A stretch of DNA of 64,000 bases. It comes from Acidobacteriaceae bacterium. Lineage in GTDB: Bacteria; Acidobacteriota; Terriglobia; Terriglobales; Acidobacteriaceae. The notes below the pieces were generated by a model that saw nothing but the letters and a program-made list of their open reading frames with translations, was not told where the DNA came from and searched no databases. Position 1 is the stretch's first letter, and every line of letters starts with the position of its first letter. A program made the position numbers and the translations under genes. The stretch spans positions 1 to 64,000 of the forward strand of contig PMYL01000054.1 in assembly GCA_003170825.1 (NCBI GenBank). Direction: 5' to 3'. Of this stretch, positions 42,890 to 51,543 are shown piece by piece.

Positions 42890-43033
42890 TACCGGCAGTT
42901 GTAGATAGAAGGCGGGGCGAGAGGAGCCGCGTTTCCGGCAGTGGCAGGGCGGGGCGCGGAATCGACGTTGCCTTCGTCATCTGGGCCCGGTTGCGCGGCT
43001 GTTCAGCGCCAGGGGCCTTGTTGTTCATAACCT

Positions 43034-43948
43034 TCAGACCCGCTGCTGGGGTATGGTGAGCCTGCGCAACACCTCATTGAGGGCAGATTGCCAGGGGGCG
43101 AGGTGAACCCCGAAGCACGCGTGGAGCTTCTCATTGGAAAGGACCGAGTTCTGAGGACGTCTGGCAGGAGTAGGGTACTCGCTGGACGGAATTGGATTCA
43201 ACGCGGGCATCTTTCCACCAAGTAGAGCTTGCGCTCGCGTGAAGATGGCGCGCGCAAAGCCGCACCAGGAGGCCGATCCGGAGCAGGTCATGTGATAGAG
43301 ACCGGCCCAGTTTTCAGCTGAGCCGTATTGTCCGGCCAGAACGCCGTCGACAATTGTGTGCGTGGCGTCGGCTAGTTCGATGGAGCTGGTTGGCGCGCCA
43401 AACTGGTCATCCACGATGTCAAGGCTCTCGCGTTCCCGGCCAAGGCGCAGCATGGTGAGCAGAAAATTCTGCCCGTGGGGACCGTAGACCCAGCTTGTCC
43501 GGAAAATCAGATATTTGCCCCCGGCCTGTTGTATGGCTTCTTCCCCGGCCAGCTTGCTCGCTCCATAGACATTCAGCGGATTCGGCTCGTCTGTCTCTAC
43601 CCACGGACCTGCCTTCGAGCCGTCAAAGACATAGTCGGTGGAGTAGTGCACCAGCAGCGCGCCTGCGCGCAGAGCCTCTTCGGCCAGGATGCCGGGAGCC
43701 CGTGCGTTGACCGCCAATGCCTGTTCCGGTTCGGATTCGGCGCGGTCCACGGCCGTGTATGCGGCGGCGTTGAGGATGATGGCGGGCGCGGCACTGCGAA
43801 CCATTGCGCGTACCTGATCCGGCGCGGCCAAGTCCACTGTGTCGCGGTCACGGGCGATGATTTCACCGGCATCGGAGAAGCTGCGCTGCAGCTCCCGGCC
43901 AACCTGTCCATAGGCGCCAACAATGAGGATGCGCGGTCTGCTGTTCAC
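43034..43948 (-). CDS. rfbD: dTDP-4-dehydrorhamnose reductase
   Basis: 304-aa SDR enzyme for the last step of dTDP-L-rhamnose synthesis. The NADPH motif is ILIVGAYGQVGRELQ and the catalytic pair is in NVYGASKLAGE; STDYVFDG precedes it. It is the last gene of rfbBACD on the minus strand, overlapping rfbC by 4 bases. Confidence 0.95.
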   Translation of the reverse strand: MNSRPRILIVGAYGQVGRELQRSFSDAGEIIARDRDTVDLAAPDQVRAMVRSAAPAIILNAAAYTAVDRAESEPEQALAVNARAPGILAEEALRAGALLVHYSTDYVFDGSKAGPWVETDEPNPLNVYGASKLAGEEAIQQAGGKYLIFRTSWVYGPHGQNFLLTMLRLGRERESLDIVDDQFGAPTSSIELADATHTIVDGVLAGQYGSAENWAGLYHMTCSGSASWCGFARAIFTRAQALLGGKMPALNPIPSSEYPTPARRPQNSVLSNEKLHACFGVHLAPWQSALNEVLRRLTIPQQRV

Positions 43949-44490
43949 GCAAAGACCTCCGCTTCGCGCAGGATCGCGCCTTTGCTATCCTTCTCTGAGA
44001 CGATGGCGTTTTCGGGGCAAACCGGCCAAAGAATTCCAAGATCCGAATCGTTCCACAAGATGGTTCGCTCGCCTGCGGGAGAGTAGTAGTCCGTTACCTT
44101 ATAGGCAAACCCGGCAACATCGGTAAGTGAAAGAAAAGCGTGACCGAAGCCTTCGGGAATCCATAGCATCTGGCCGTTCTCTCCGGTGAGTTCCACCGCA
44201 ACATGCCTGGCAAACGCGGAAGAGCTGCGGCGCAGGTCCACAGCTACATCGAGCACCGCGCCATGCGTAACCCGCACCAGCTTTCCCTGAGGCTGGATCA
44301 CCTGGTAGTGAATGCCCCGAACTACATTCTTCTTTGAGACGGAGAAGTTATCCTGTACCCATTTTGACGGCAGTCCCGCCTCAGCCATGCTGCGCTGATT
44401 CCATGTCTCCCAGAATGCGCCGCGGCCATCCCGGTAGATGTTCGGCGTAAGCACCAGGACGCCGGGCAGCAAGGTTTCCTCAATCTTCAT
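43945..44490 (-). CDS. rfbC: dTDP-4-dehydrorhamnose 3,5-epimerase
   Basis: 181-aa cupin-type epimerase. [38 protein letters not shown] (catalytic His) and [13 protein letters not shown] are typical. The ATG at 44490 overlaps the rfbA stop (ATGA); the frame open back to 44565 lies inside rfbA. Third gene of rfbBACD. Confidence 0.95.
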   Translation of the reverse strand: MKIEETLLPGVLVLTPNIYRDGRGAFWETWNQRSMAEAGLPSKWVQDNFSVSKKNVVRGIHYQVIQPQGKLVRVTHGAVLDVAVDLRRSSSAFARHVAVELTGENGQMLWIPEGFGHAFLSLTDVAGFAYKVTDYYSPAGERTILWNDSDLGILWPVCPENAIVSEKDSKGAILREAEVFA

Positions 44491-45383
44491 GGCTCGTCCG
44501 CCTCTATCGTAAATCGCGGCTCGTTTTCGAGGGCCAGCAGATACTGCCCATATCCGCTCTTGCACACCGGCTGGGCCAGCTCTTCGAGCTGGCCGGCGGT
44601 GATGTAACCGAGACGATAGGCTATCTCTTCCGGGCAGGCAATCTTCAACCCCTGGCGGCGCTCGATGGTCTGAACAAAAAGTCCGGCATCGAGAAGCGAA
44701 TCATGCGTGCCGGTATCGAGCCACGCCATGCCCCGGCTCATTACCTGCACCTTCAGGCTGCCGGCTTCCAGATAAAGCCTGTTCAGGTCGGTTATCTCCA
44801 GTTCGCCGCGCGGTGACGGCTTGAGCGAAGCGGCGAGGTTTACCACCTGGTTGTCGTAGAAATAGAGACCGGTGACAGCATAACGGGACTTAGGAGATTT
44901 GGGCTTCTCTTCGATGCTGATCGCATGGCCCACTTTATCGAATTCCACAACGCCGTAGCGTTCCGGATCCTGCACGGGATATGCGAAAACGACCGCGCCA
45001 TGCTTCAACGCCGCCGCGCGTTGCAAATGTGCCGAGAACGATTGTCCGTAAAAGATGTTATCGCCCAGAATCAACGCACTCGCATCTCCGGCGATAAAAT
45101 CGCGCCCAATCAGGAAGGCCTGCGCCAAGCCGTCGGGGCTGGGCTGCACGGCATAACTCAGGTTAATGCCCCACCGGTTGCCATCGCCCAGCAACTCGGC
45201 AAAGCGCGCGGTGTCCTGCGGAGTGGAGATGATAAGAATATCGCGCAGCCCCGCTAACATCAGCGTGGTCAGCGGATAGTAGATCATCGGCTTGTCATAC
45301 ACCGGCAAAAGCTGCTTTGAAATGACATGCGTAACCGGGTATAGCCGGGTTCCCGACCCGCCCGCAAGAATGATTCCCTTCAT
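44487..45383 (-). CDS. rfbA: Glucose-1-phosphate thymidylyltransferase
   Basis: 298 aa. It forms dTDP-glucose from dTTP and glucose-1-phosphate. The signature is [18 protein letters not shown], with [14 protein letters not shown] and [11 protein letters not shown] (metal-binding Asp). Length equals the family's ~290 aa. It overlaps both rfbB and rfbC by 4 bases, so translation of the operon is coupled throughout. Confidence 0.96.
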   Translation of the reverse strand: MKGIILAGGSGTRLYPVTHVISKQLLPVYDKPMIYYPLTTLMLAGLRDILIISTPQDTARFAELLGDGNRWGINLSYAVQPSPDGLAQAFLIGRDFIAGDASALILGDNIFYGQSFSAHLQRAAALKHGAVVFAYPVQDPERYGVVEFDKVGHAISIEEKPKSPKSRYAVTGLYFYDNQVVNLAASLKPSPRGELEITDLNRLYLEAGSLKVQVMSRGMAWLDTGTHDSLLDAGLFVQTIERRQGLKIACPEEIAYRLGYITAGQLEELAQPVCKSGYGQYLLALENEPRFTIEADEP

Positions 45384-46468
45384 TGTGGAATCCTCTCCTG
45401 ATAATTCTGCCTAATCCAATCCAGATACGCGCCAGTGCGGACATTCTCGATCCAGGCGCCGTGCTCCAAATACCACGCCACCGTTTTACGCAGCCCGCTT
45501 TCAAACTCCTCGGCCGGCCGCCACCCAAGCTCGCGGCTGATTTTCGATGCGTCGATGGCGTAGCGGCGGTCATGCCCGGGGCGGTCGGTCACGAAAGTGA
45601 TGAGCTTCCTCCGTGGCCCGAGCGCGGCATCGGGGCGGAGTTCGTCCACAAGATCGCAGATTGCGGTTACTACATCCAGGTTCTTCCGTTCGCTGTTGCC
45701 GCCGATGTTGTACGTTTCTCCCACGCGACCTCGGTCGAGTACCGTGCGGATAGCCGAGCAGTGGTCTTCCACAAACAGCCAGTCGCGTACGTTGCTCCCG
45801 TCTCCATAGACGGGAAGATGCCTCCCTTCGAGTGCGTTCAGAATCATCAGCGGAATCAGCTTCTCAGGGAACTGGAACGGCCCGTAGTTGTTCGAGCAAT
45901 TAGTCGTGAGCACCGGCAAGCCGTAGGTGTGGTGGTAGGCCCGCGCCAGATGATCGGAGGCCGCCTTCGATGCCGCATAGGGGCTGTTGGGCGCATAGGC
46001 CGTGATCTCGGAAAAAGCCGGATCTTCCGGCCCCAGAGATCCATAGACCTCGTCGGTAGAGACGTGCAGGAAGCGGAAGGCTCGCCGGTCGGCCTCGTCC
46101 AGCTCTAACCAAAAGAGCCTGGCCTGTTCAAGCAGCGTGAAGGTTCCCTGTACGTTGGTGCGAATAAAGGCGCCGGGATCGACAATCGAGCGGTCCACGT
46201 GGCTTTCCGCAGCGAAATGGACGATGACCCTGGGCCGGTGCTCGTGCAACAATGCGGCCACCAGCTCCCCATTGCAGATATCGCCGCGCACCAGCTGGTG
46301 CCGGGAATCGCCCTCAAGAGCCGCGAGATTTGCCGGATTGCCGGCATAAGTGAGCAGATCGAGATTGACCACCGCGGCGCCGGCATTCTTGATCCACTGC
46401 AGCACAAAGTTGGAGCCGATAAACCCCGCACCGCCTGTGACGAGGATGGTGTTCCTGACACTTGTCAT
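45380..46468 (-). CDS. rfbB: dTDP-glucose 4,6-dehydratase
   Basis: 362-aa NAD-dependent SDR, first gene of the rhamnose operon. [15 protein letters not shown] binds [15 protein letters not shown] and the catalytic pair in [13 protein letters not shown] are diagnostic of RfbB. It starts 672 bp from the next plus-strand gene, so its promoter should lie within 46469-46700. Confidence 0.96.
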   Translation of the reverse strand: MTSVRNTILVTGGAGFIGSNFVLQWIKNAGAAVVNLDLLTYAGNPANLAALEGDSRHQLVRGDICNGELVAALLHEHRPRVIVHFAAESHVDRSIVDPGAFIRTNVQGTFTLLEQARLFWLELDEADRRAFRFLHVSTDEVYGSLGPEDPAFSEITAYAPNSPYAASKAASDHLARAYHHTYGLPVLTTNCSNNYGPFQFPEKLIPLMILNALEGRHLPVYGDGSNVRDWLFVEDHCSAIRTVLDRGRVGETYNIGGNSERKNLDVVTAICDLVDELRPDAALGPRRKLITFVTDRPGHDRRYAIDASKISRELGWRPAEEFESGLRKTVAWYLEHGAWIENVRTGAYLDWIRQNYQERIPQ

Positions 46469-46977
46469 CGTTCCGGAGGTCCTTCAAGCGCTGAGATCGG
46501 GAAGAGTACGGTAATCCGCAGGATCGTACCCTCGCACGATACGGACCAATGGCGAACAAAACTGGCACGACAGTTGATGTTTTCCCCTCGTGCCTGCAGA
46601 ATACTCATACACTGCAAGTCTAGCACGGCCTATGAGTTGAGTCCTGGCATACACCTCACAAGAAGACCAGTGCAATTCTGATCCACAAGGCATCCCATTG
46701 AGCGATGCGCCTGTTTCAAGCCGGTCTGAAATGCTAGCTCCGTTTCGTGCTAACCCAGGCGTCCGCTCGGCGGCCCGAGAATCTCAACATCGAACAAGCA
46801 CTGGGCGCCTACAGCCGCCCCAAGGAAAGCGCTTATCCGTCGTTCGGTAGCGGGACACTTCGCCTGCTGCGGCGTGTAGCTGAAATACGCAGGGATTTCC
46901 CGCTGCTGTATAACCTGTTAAGAATTCAGCCGGGGAACCGGCTTATTGATCCGGCCTATAACGAGTGAAACAAAACT
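46469..46977. other. Intergenic region upstream of rfbB
   Basis: About 500 bp with no recognised gene. An open frame at 46747-46968 (73 codons) has no ribosome site and no similarity that I know. Likely holds the rfbB promoter and relict sequence. Confidence 0.45.
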
Positions 46978-47023
46978 GGGTGCCCCACCCTCGCCGCGTC
47001 TTTGTTTTTGCGGCTCGGGTGGG
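46978..47023 (-). repeat. Dispersed stem-loop repeat, inverted copy inside the island
   Basis: Reverse-complement copy of the 1912-1957 element (GGGTGCCCCACCCTCGCCGC, then TTTGTTTTTGCGGC and GGGTGGG). Its presence inside the island shows that this repeat family spread, or the island came from a related genome. Confidence 0.8.
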
Positions 47024-47069
47024 TTTCGCTGTTGCATTCCAATGGGGCCGGATCAATAAGAATAGTCAA

Positions 47070-47101
47070 TTGACAAAAGCAACCATAGTGGTCATGATAA
47101 T
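47070..47101 (+). promoter_or_regulatory. Candidate promoter of the nuclease/nucleotidyltransferase operon
   Basis: TTGACA at 47070-47075 matches the -35 consensus. CATGAT (47093-47098, 17-bp spacing) or GATAAT (47096-47101, 20-bp spacing) are the -10 candidates. The operator palindrome begins seven bases downstream. Confidence 0.45.
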
Positions 47102-47107
47102 AAACAG

Positions 47108-47129
47108 GGCCATGATAATTATCGTGGCC
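47108..47129. promoter_or_regulatory. 22-bp palindromic operator
   Basis: GGCCAT, then GATAATTATC, then GTGGCC: 10 of 11 base pairs are symmetric around 47118/47119. Its left part repeats the CATGATAAT found at 47093-47101, 18 bp apart, so two operator half-sites lie on one face of the helix. The position between promoter and start codon suits autorepression by the HTH protein encoded next. Confidence 0.6.
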
Positions 47130-47140
47130 AGGGTGGATTC

Positions 47141-48319
47141 ATGAGGTCCTCAAATTCGATCATTTCTTCCGATGCGGAGGTCCGGTACGCCGAGCGGCTG
47201 CAAGAAGCCTTTCGACGCAAGGGGTGGCGTGTCGATGAGAATCCGCGCATTGGAAGCCGTCGCGCCGACCTCGCCATCTCGAAGAATGGCAACCGCTATC
47301 TGGTTGAGTTGAAGGCTGCCTCAGAAGGCCGTCGCGGCCGCTTGGTTCCATTGCTTGCACAGGCAATACTGGAAGTTCAGGCCATTGCGAAAGGATCGAC
47401 GAAATCCGTCTCTGTGCTGGCCGTTGTTGCAGCGCCGCGCATTGCGCCTGCCGTGATTGTCCATCTGGAACGTTTCCTTGCCGAGAACGCGCCGAATGCC
47501 GCTGCGGGCTTTGTGGACAAACAGGGACTTCAGCGATTCCTCGGGCCGGGTCTCGAAGAGATGAATGAGCGTCCCCGAAAGCGTTCGCACCTCAAGAAGA
47601 TTACGCCACCAGACTCCGGACAGTTGTTCTCTGACCTGAATCAGTGGATGTTGAAAGTCTTGCTGGCCCCGGAGATTCCGGCGGAGATGCTGGCTGCGCC
47701 GCGTGGCGAGTACCGCAATGCCTCGCAGCTGGCAGAGGCTGCTCAGGTTTCTCTGATGAGCGCCTTTCGCTTCCTCCGCCAGATGAAGCAGGAAGGCTTT
47801 CTGGACGATGACGACGAGATGCTGCGCGTTGTGCGGCGCCAGGAGTTGATGCGCCGGTGGCAGGCAGTGTACCTACGTTCGGTCGTCGATCTTCCTGCCC
47901 GCTGGATTGTGCGCGGTAGTTCTCCCCGTCGGCTTGCGGATGCAGTACGCGCTCAGCGCGCGAATGCTGGAGGCAGTAAGCCCCGTGCTTGTCTCGGTCT
48001 GTTTGCCGCTGCGGACGCGCTTGGCAGGGGCTTCGTGCATGGCGTGAAACCACATCTCTATGTCGAAAAGCTGAATCCGGAAGCCCTCAAGAGACTGGGC
48101 CTATCGATCGAAGGAGCAGAGCACGCTCCCGATGTACTGATGCGCGTTCCGCTCTTCGGGGAGTCTCTCTTCCGCGCGGCAGTAGAATGCGATGGAGTGC
48201 CCGTTGCAGACATTTTGCAGGTGTGGCTCGACACTTCGGCATTTCCAGCACGGGGAGCAGCCCAAGCTGATGAGTTGCGGAGTCGCGTGCTTGCACCACT
48301 CTTTAAGGAGGCGCAGTAA
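47141..48319 (+). CDS. PD-(D/E)XK nuclease-like domain fused to HTH/AbiEi-like regulator (type IV toxin-antitoxin family)
   Basis: 392 aa. The N-terminal 120 residues look like a restriction-endonuclease fold: RADLAI (D43), YLVELKAAS (E56, K58) and LAQAIL (Q74), the D...ExK...Q order of PD-(D/E)XK enzymes. A winged HTH follows at about 190-235 (ASQLAEAAQVSLMSAFRFL). The C-terminal part (CLGLFAAADALGRGF through VADILQVWLDTSAFPARG to the end) resembles AbiEi antitoxins. AbiEi normally lacks the nuclease part. The stop overlaps the next gene by one base (TAATG). Likely antitoxin and autorepressor. The activity of the nuclease domain is inference only. Confidence 0.65.
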   Translation: MRSSNSIISSDAEVRYAERLQEAFRRKGWRVDENPRIGSRRADLAISKNGNRYLVELKAASEGRRGRLVPLLAQAILEVQAIAKGSTKSVSVLAVVAAPRIAPAVIVHLERFLAENAPNAAAGFVDKQGLQRFLGPGLEEMNERPRKRSHLKKITPPDSGQLFSDLNQWMLKVLLAPEIPAEMLAAPRGEYRNASQLAEAAQVSLMSAFRFLRQMKQEGFLDDDDEMLRVVRRQELMRRWQAVYLRSVVDLPARWIVRGSSPRRLADAVRAQRANAGGSKPRACLGLFAAADALGRGFVHGVKPHLYVEKLNPEALKRLGLSIEGAEHAPDVLMRVPLFGESLFRAAVECDGVPVADILQVWLDTSAFPARGAAQADELRSRVLAPLFKEAQ

Positions 48320-49152
48320 TGCCGGACAAAGGCGTCCATAAAGACGACCTGCGGAGCTTTGCGCGGTTGGTAGACGCGCTTGCACCTTGGCTGGATCAGG
48401 TCGTCATTATTGGAGGCTGGGCGCATCGTCTTTACCGAATTCATCCGTTGGCGCAGCCACTCGACTATGATCCTTTGGCGACATTCGATACGGATGTTGC
48501 GATGCCTGCCGAATTGTCGCAACAAACTGAGAGTATGCGAGCACGCTTGGCAGCGAGCGGATTTGAAGAGGAACTTCTCGGGGACACGCGGCCTCCGGCA
48601 GTTCATTATCGCTTGACTGCTGGTAACGCTGGGTTTTATGCGGAGTTCCTGACGCCGCTCATTGGCAGTGTGAACAAGCGCGGCAGGCGCGATGCGACTG
48701 CTTCCATTGCCGGTGTATCCGCACAAAAGTTGCGGTATCTTGAATTGCTTCTGTCCGCGCCCTGGAAGGTTGAGGTCGGCCCGGCAACTGGGCATCCGAC
48801 AACTGAGCGGCATCTTGTTCAAATCCCAAATCCGGTAGCGTTTCTCGTGCAGAAACTTTTGATTCATGACAGGCGGGAGCCTGCCGACCGGGCAAAGGAT
48901 CTGCTCTACATACACGACACCATTGAGGCCTTTGGCGATGCGCTTCCAGAGTTGAGGAAGCTCTGGCAAGGGACCGTACGGCCGCTTCTCTCTCCCAAAG
49001 CACGGCGTTCGATTGAAGCTGCGCCAACGGCACTTCTTGGGGATGTCAACGATTCCGTCAGGGAAGCTGTAAGAATGGCTCCTGAAAGGCTCTCTTCTCC
49101 TTTGCAAATGATAGAGACCTGCGAGGTTGGACTTTCTGCAATCCTGGCTTGA
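48319..49152 (+). CDS. Nucleotidyltransferase-fold protein, candidate toxin of a type IV-like toxin-antitoxin pair
   Basis: 277 aa. VVIIGGWAHRLYR (G32-G33) followed by ATFDTDVAMP (D57, D59) is the minimal nucleotidyltransferase GG...DxD site. The rest resembles large nucleotidyltransferase-fold proteins such as the GSU2403 family and AbiEii-like partners. AAGGAGG lies upstream of the start, which overlaps the previous stop by one base, so translation is strong and coupled. There is no signal or membrane segment. It would transfer a nucleotide to an RNA, protein or small molecule when released from its antitoxin. The target is unknown. Confidence 0.65.
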   Translation: MPDKGVHKDDLRSFARLVDALAPWLDQVVIIGGWAHRLYRIHPLAQPLDYDPLATFDTDVAMPAELSQQTESMRARLAASGFEEELLGDTRPPAVHYRLTAGNAGFYAEFLTPLIGSVNKRGRRDATASIAGVSAQKLRYLELLLSAPWKVEVGPATGHPTTERHLVQIPNPVAFLVQKLLIHDRREPADRAKDLLYIHDTIEAFGDALPELRKLWQGTVRPLLSPKARRSIEAAPTALLGDVNDSVREAVRMAPERLSSPLQMIETCEVGLSAILA

Positions 49153-49429
49153 CGCTTTCCTGAACGGGCCAAAAGCTTCCGGCAGACCAGCTACGAAGTC
49201 TCTGGCCGGTGACGGAGCAGAAACCTCGGTGGCGAAGCGCAGAACTCGTGCGCCGATCACCGCGAGAGCTGGATCGGCCGCTGCCCAGGTTGCCGCCGTA
49301 AAAGCTCCTGTCGCAGGCCGGGAGAGAGGAGGAAAATCAACGGAGTCTGCGCCGGTCTTGGAAATAGGTTTTGGGAATTTGCTATCAAATGCTACCAAGT
49401 CGGGGGATGGAATTTCCGTAAGTCTTTGA
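49127..49429 (+). pseudogene. Possible integrase C-terminal tail at the right att site
   Basis: A 100-codon frame that begins inside the previous gene with TTG and ends IGFGNLLSNATKSG...SL. It has no recognisable integrase core. Its stop (49427-49429) falls on exactly the same bases of the 66-bp att repeat as the integrase remnant's stop at 12089-12091, and both end Ser-Leu. It may therefore be the last, decayed piece of an integrase that lay next to this att site. It could also be chance. Confidence 0.25.
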
Positions 49430-49484
49430 TTCTATGGTGGACCTGGCCGGGATCGAACCGGCGACCTCTTCCATGCCATGGAAG
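49419..49484 (-). repeat. att copy at the right boundary of the island
   Basis: 66-bp direct repeat of 12081-12146, comprising the 3' half of the intact tRNA-Ala and 16 bp beyond it. Together the two copies delimit about 37.3 kb. Confidence 0.85.
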
Positions 49485-49510
49485 CGCGCTCCCAGCTGCG
49501 CCACAGGCCC
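49435..49510 (-). tRNA. tRNA-Ala (anticodon GGC)
   Basis: 76-nt cloverleaf read on the minus strand with encoded CCA (49435-49437). Acceptor GGGCCTG/CAGGTCC contains the G3-U70 wobble that marks tRNA-Ala. The D stem is GCGC/GCGC. The anticodon arm is CTTCC-ATGGCAT-GGAAG, giving anticodon GGC for GCC codons. The T arm is GCCGG-TTCGATC-CCGGC. All stems pair fully, so the gene looks functional even though it is the integration target of the island to its left. Confidence 0.95.
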
Positions 49511-49980
49511 ACATGCGGAGGGATGCAACTCTCCTATTGTCTCCGCTGGGGCGGGATTCGTCAAACACTGGCCGCATCCGGAATCGGGCTCGGTTGAATC
49601 GGGGCTTGAGCGTGGAATTCAAGGGGATCGAACCGGCCCGAAATCGGAGGGACGGGCTCAGCCCGGTTCCGGGATGGGCGGCAGCCGGCCCCCTCGGAAC
49701 CGCCTTGGGGAACAAAACTTCCGTGACCGGGAACACTTTGGGTGGGGTCCGGTGTCTAAGACAATAGAGGGCGCGGGACATCAGGTTTTTTACAGGTGTT
49801 TCGTTTCCCGCGCACTCCAGGACAGGGCTCCAGGGCAGCATCGCTCGCCGCGGCGAGCCGGCGGCAGTATTTGGGGCCGTAGAGCGGAGTGGCCGCAACC
49901 AGAAACCGGGCGATGGGTCCGGCGCAGATTTGGCAGAAGCCAAGAGTGCTTGAGTTGCGGTAAGGTGGGAGGACACTGAG
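49511..49980. other. Intergenic region between tRNA-Ala and the sigma factor gene
   Basis: 470 bp. It should contain the tRNA promoter (right side of the tRNA) and that of the sigma factor. No gene supported. A good GGGAGGA ribosome site ends the region. Confidence 0.5.
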
Positions 49981-50667
49981 ATGCAGGCGGACCTCACCAT
50001 GGGCAATCTTGCCAGCGCGCTGACGCTCCAATCCGAAGAAGCGGCTCTGATCGCGGAACTTCAAGCCGGCTCGGAGGAGGCATTTGCGTGGCTGATCGCG
50101 CGCTTCCACCAACCGATCTACTCCTTGCTGGCGCGCACGGTGCAGGACCGCGCCGACGCCGCCGACCTGACCCAGGAGGTCTTCGTCAAGGTTTTCCGGG
50201 GGGTAGGCAGCTTTCACGGCGAGTCGTCGTTGCGGACGTGGATTTACCGGATCGCCCTGCATGAGGCCTCGAACCAGCGGCGGTGGTGGATGCGGCACAA
50301 GCAGCAGGAGGTCCCCATCGAGCAGGAGATGACCGAGGGGGAAGGCGGGACGCCGGTGCGGCTGAAAGAGATGCTGGTGGACCCGGCCGAGGGGCCTTAT
50401 GAGATTGCGGTGCACGCGGAGAACTGGGCGCGGGTGGAGGCGGCGTTGAAACAGGTGCCGGAACCATTCCGGACCACGCTGATTCTGCGCGACATCGAGG
50501 GATTTGTCTATGAGGAAGTGGCGGAGATCGAGGGCGTGAATCTGGGCACGGTGAAGTCGCGGCTGGTGCGCGGGCGCGCCTGCTTGAAGGCGATTCTCAC
50601 GATTCCTGATTCTGCCGCACCGGCGAAGTCCGGATTTGAAGTACCTCTGGGAGAGGAGGCGCAATGA
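49981..50667 (+). CDS. ECF-type RNA polymerase sigma factor
   Basis: 228 aa. Region 2 contains FHQPIYSLLARTVQDRADAADLTQEVFVKVFRG and the DNA-melting SSLRTWIYRIALHEASNQRR. Region 4 contains QVPEPFRTTLILRDIEGFVYEEVAEI and NLGTVKSRLVRGRACLKAIL, the -35-binding HTH. It lacks regions 1 and 3, so it is an RpoE/SigW-type factor responding to envelope stress. GGGAGGA precedes the ATG. Its stop overlaps the anti-sigma gene by 4 bases, which ties the amounts of the two together. Confidence 0.9.
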   Translation: MQADLTMGNLASALTLQSEEAALIAELQAGSEEAFAWLIARFHQPIYSLLARTVQDRADAADLTQEVFVKVFRGVGSFHGESSLRTWIYRIALHEASNQRRWWMRHKQQEVPIEQEMTEGEGGTPVRLKEMLVDPAEGPYEIAVHAENWARVEAALKQVPEPFRTTLILRDIEGFVYEEVAEIEGVNLGTVKSRLVRGRACLKAILTIPDSAAPAKSGFEVPLGEEAQ

Positions 50668-51347
50668 ACGGCTGCGATGAAGTACAGGCAAGGTTTACGG
50701 AGTATCTGGATGACCAGTTGACGGGACGGGAGATGCAGCGCATCGCCGCCCACCTGGAAAATTGCCGGGAGTGTGCCCAGGAGTGGGCATCGTTGCGCCA
50801 TGCGCAGGCGTCGCTTGCCGAGCTGGGTCCGGCGCCCGAGCCCGAGGATCTGCTGCTGCGGATTCACGTGGCGGTGAGCCAGGAGCGGGCGCGCAGCCGG
50901 AAAAGTCCCTTCGAAGGCTGGAATCTGGCCTGGAGAAATACGGTGGGTCCCTTCCTGCTGCAGGCCTCGGCCGGCTTTGCCAGCGCGGTGCTGCTGCTGG
51001 GCACGGTGATTGTGCTGGTGACCATGTTTACCCAGCCGGAGATGGCGCAGGCCACCAAGGACGAGCCGCTGGGGAATCCCACCGCGCCCCGTCTGGTGCG
51101 TCTCTCCAGCGGCGCGGGCAACAACCAGATCGGCGCCCTTTCCGGCCCGGTGGTGGTGGAGGTCTATATCAACGGCGCGGGCCAGATGTACGACTATCGC
51201 ATCGTCAGTGGCCCCACCGACGAGGCGACCCGTTCGCAGGTGGAAAACCTGCTGCTGACCAGCGTCTTTGAGCCGGCGCGTTTCTTTGGCCAGCCGGTGC
51301 GCGGGCTGGCGGTGATCTCGTTCTCCGGCGTTTCAGTGCGCGGGTAA
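50664..51347 (+). CDS. Zinc-finger anti-sigma factor, membrane-anchored
   Basis: 227 aa. HLENCRECAQEW (H-X3-C-X2-C) near residues 31-41 is the ZAS/zf-HC2 anti-sigma motif that holds the sigma factor in the cytoplasm. One transmembrane helix (ASAGFASAVLLLGTVIVLVTMF) follows at about 93-115. The periplasmic C-terminal domain VVVEVYINGAGQMYDYRIVSG through SVFEPARFFGQPVRG looks like a TonB C-terminal-type fold, a possible stress-sensing module. It is coupled to the sigma factor by ATGA. Confidence 0.85.
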   Translation: MNGCDEVQARFTEYLDDQLTGREMQRIAAHLENCRECAQEWASLRHAQASLAELGPAPEPEDLLLRIHVAVSQERARSRKSPFEGWNLAWRNTVGPFLLQASAGFASAVLLLGTVIVLVTMFTQPEMAQATKDEPLGNPTAPRLVRLSSGAGNNQIGALSGPVVVEVYINGAGQMYDYRIVSGPTDEATRSQVENLLLTSVFEPARFFGQPVRGLAVISFSGVSVRG

Positions 51348-51480
51348 GTCAGTGGTCAGTGGTCAGTGGTCAGTGGTCAGACGAATGATCCGCAACTTCC
51401 ACTGCAAGTCAAGAGATTTCTCAGGCGGCCTCATCTGCTCGCACCACCGGGGCGAAACTAATCACTGTTCACTGACCACT
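51348..51480. repeat. 7-bp tandem repeat (GTCAGTG) with inverted partner
   Basis: About four and a half copies of GTCAGTG at 51348-51380, followed by ACTGTTCACTGACCACTG around 51464-51481, which is complementary to the repeat and could fold into a hairpin. Located between the anti-sigma gene and the next gene. Confidence 0.65.
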
Positions 51481-51543
51481 GTTTCAACCCTCTCGTTTGA
51501 CCCTGCCAGCGCGTCTAACTAGACTTGCAGGCAGGGTCTCATC

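Noticed and set aside
48058-49398. 446-codon minus-strand frame opposite the nuclease/nucleotidyltransferase operon
   Set aside because: The plus-strand genes have clear motifs and coupled starts; the reverse frame has none.
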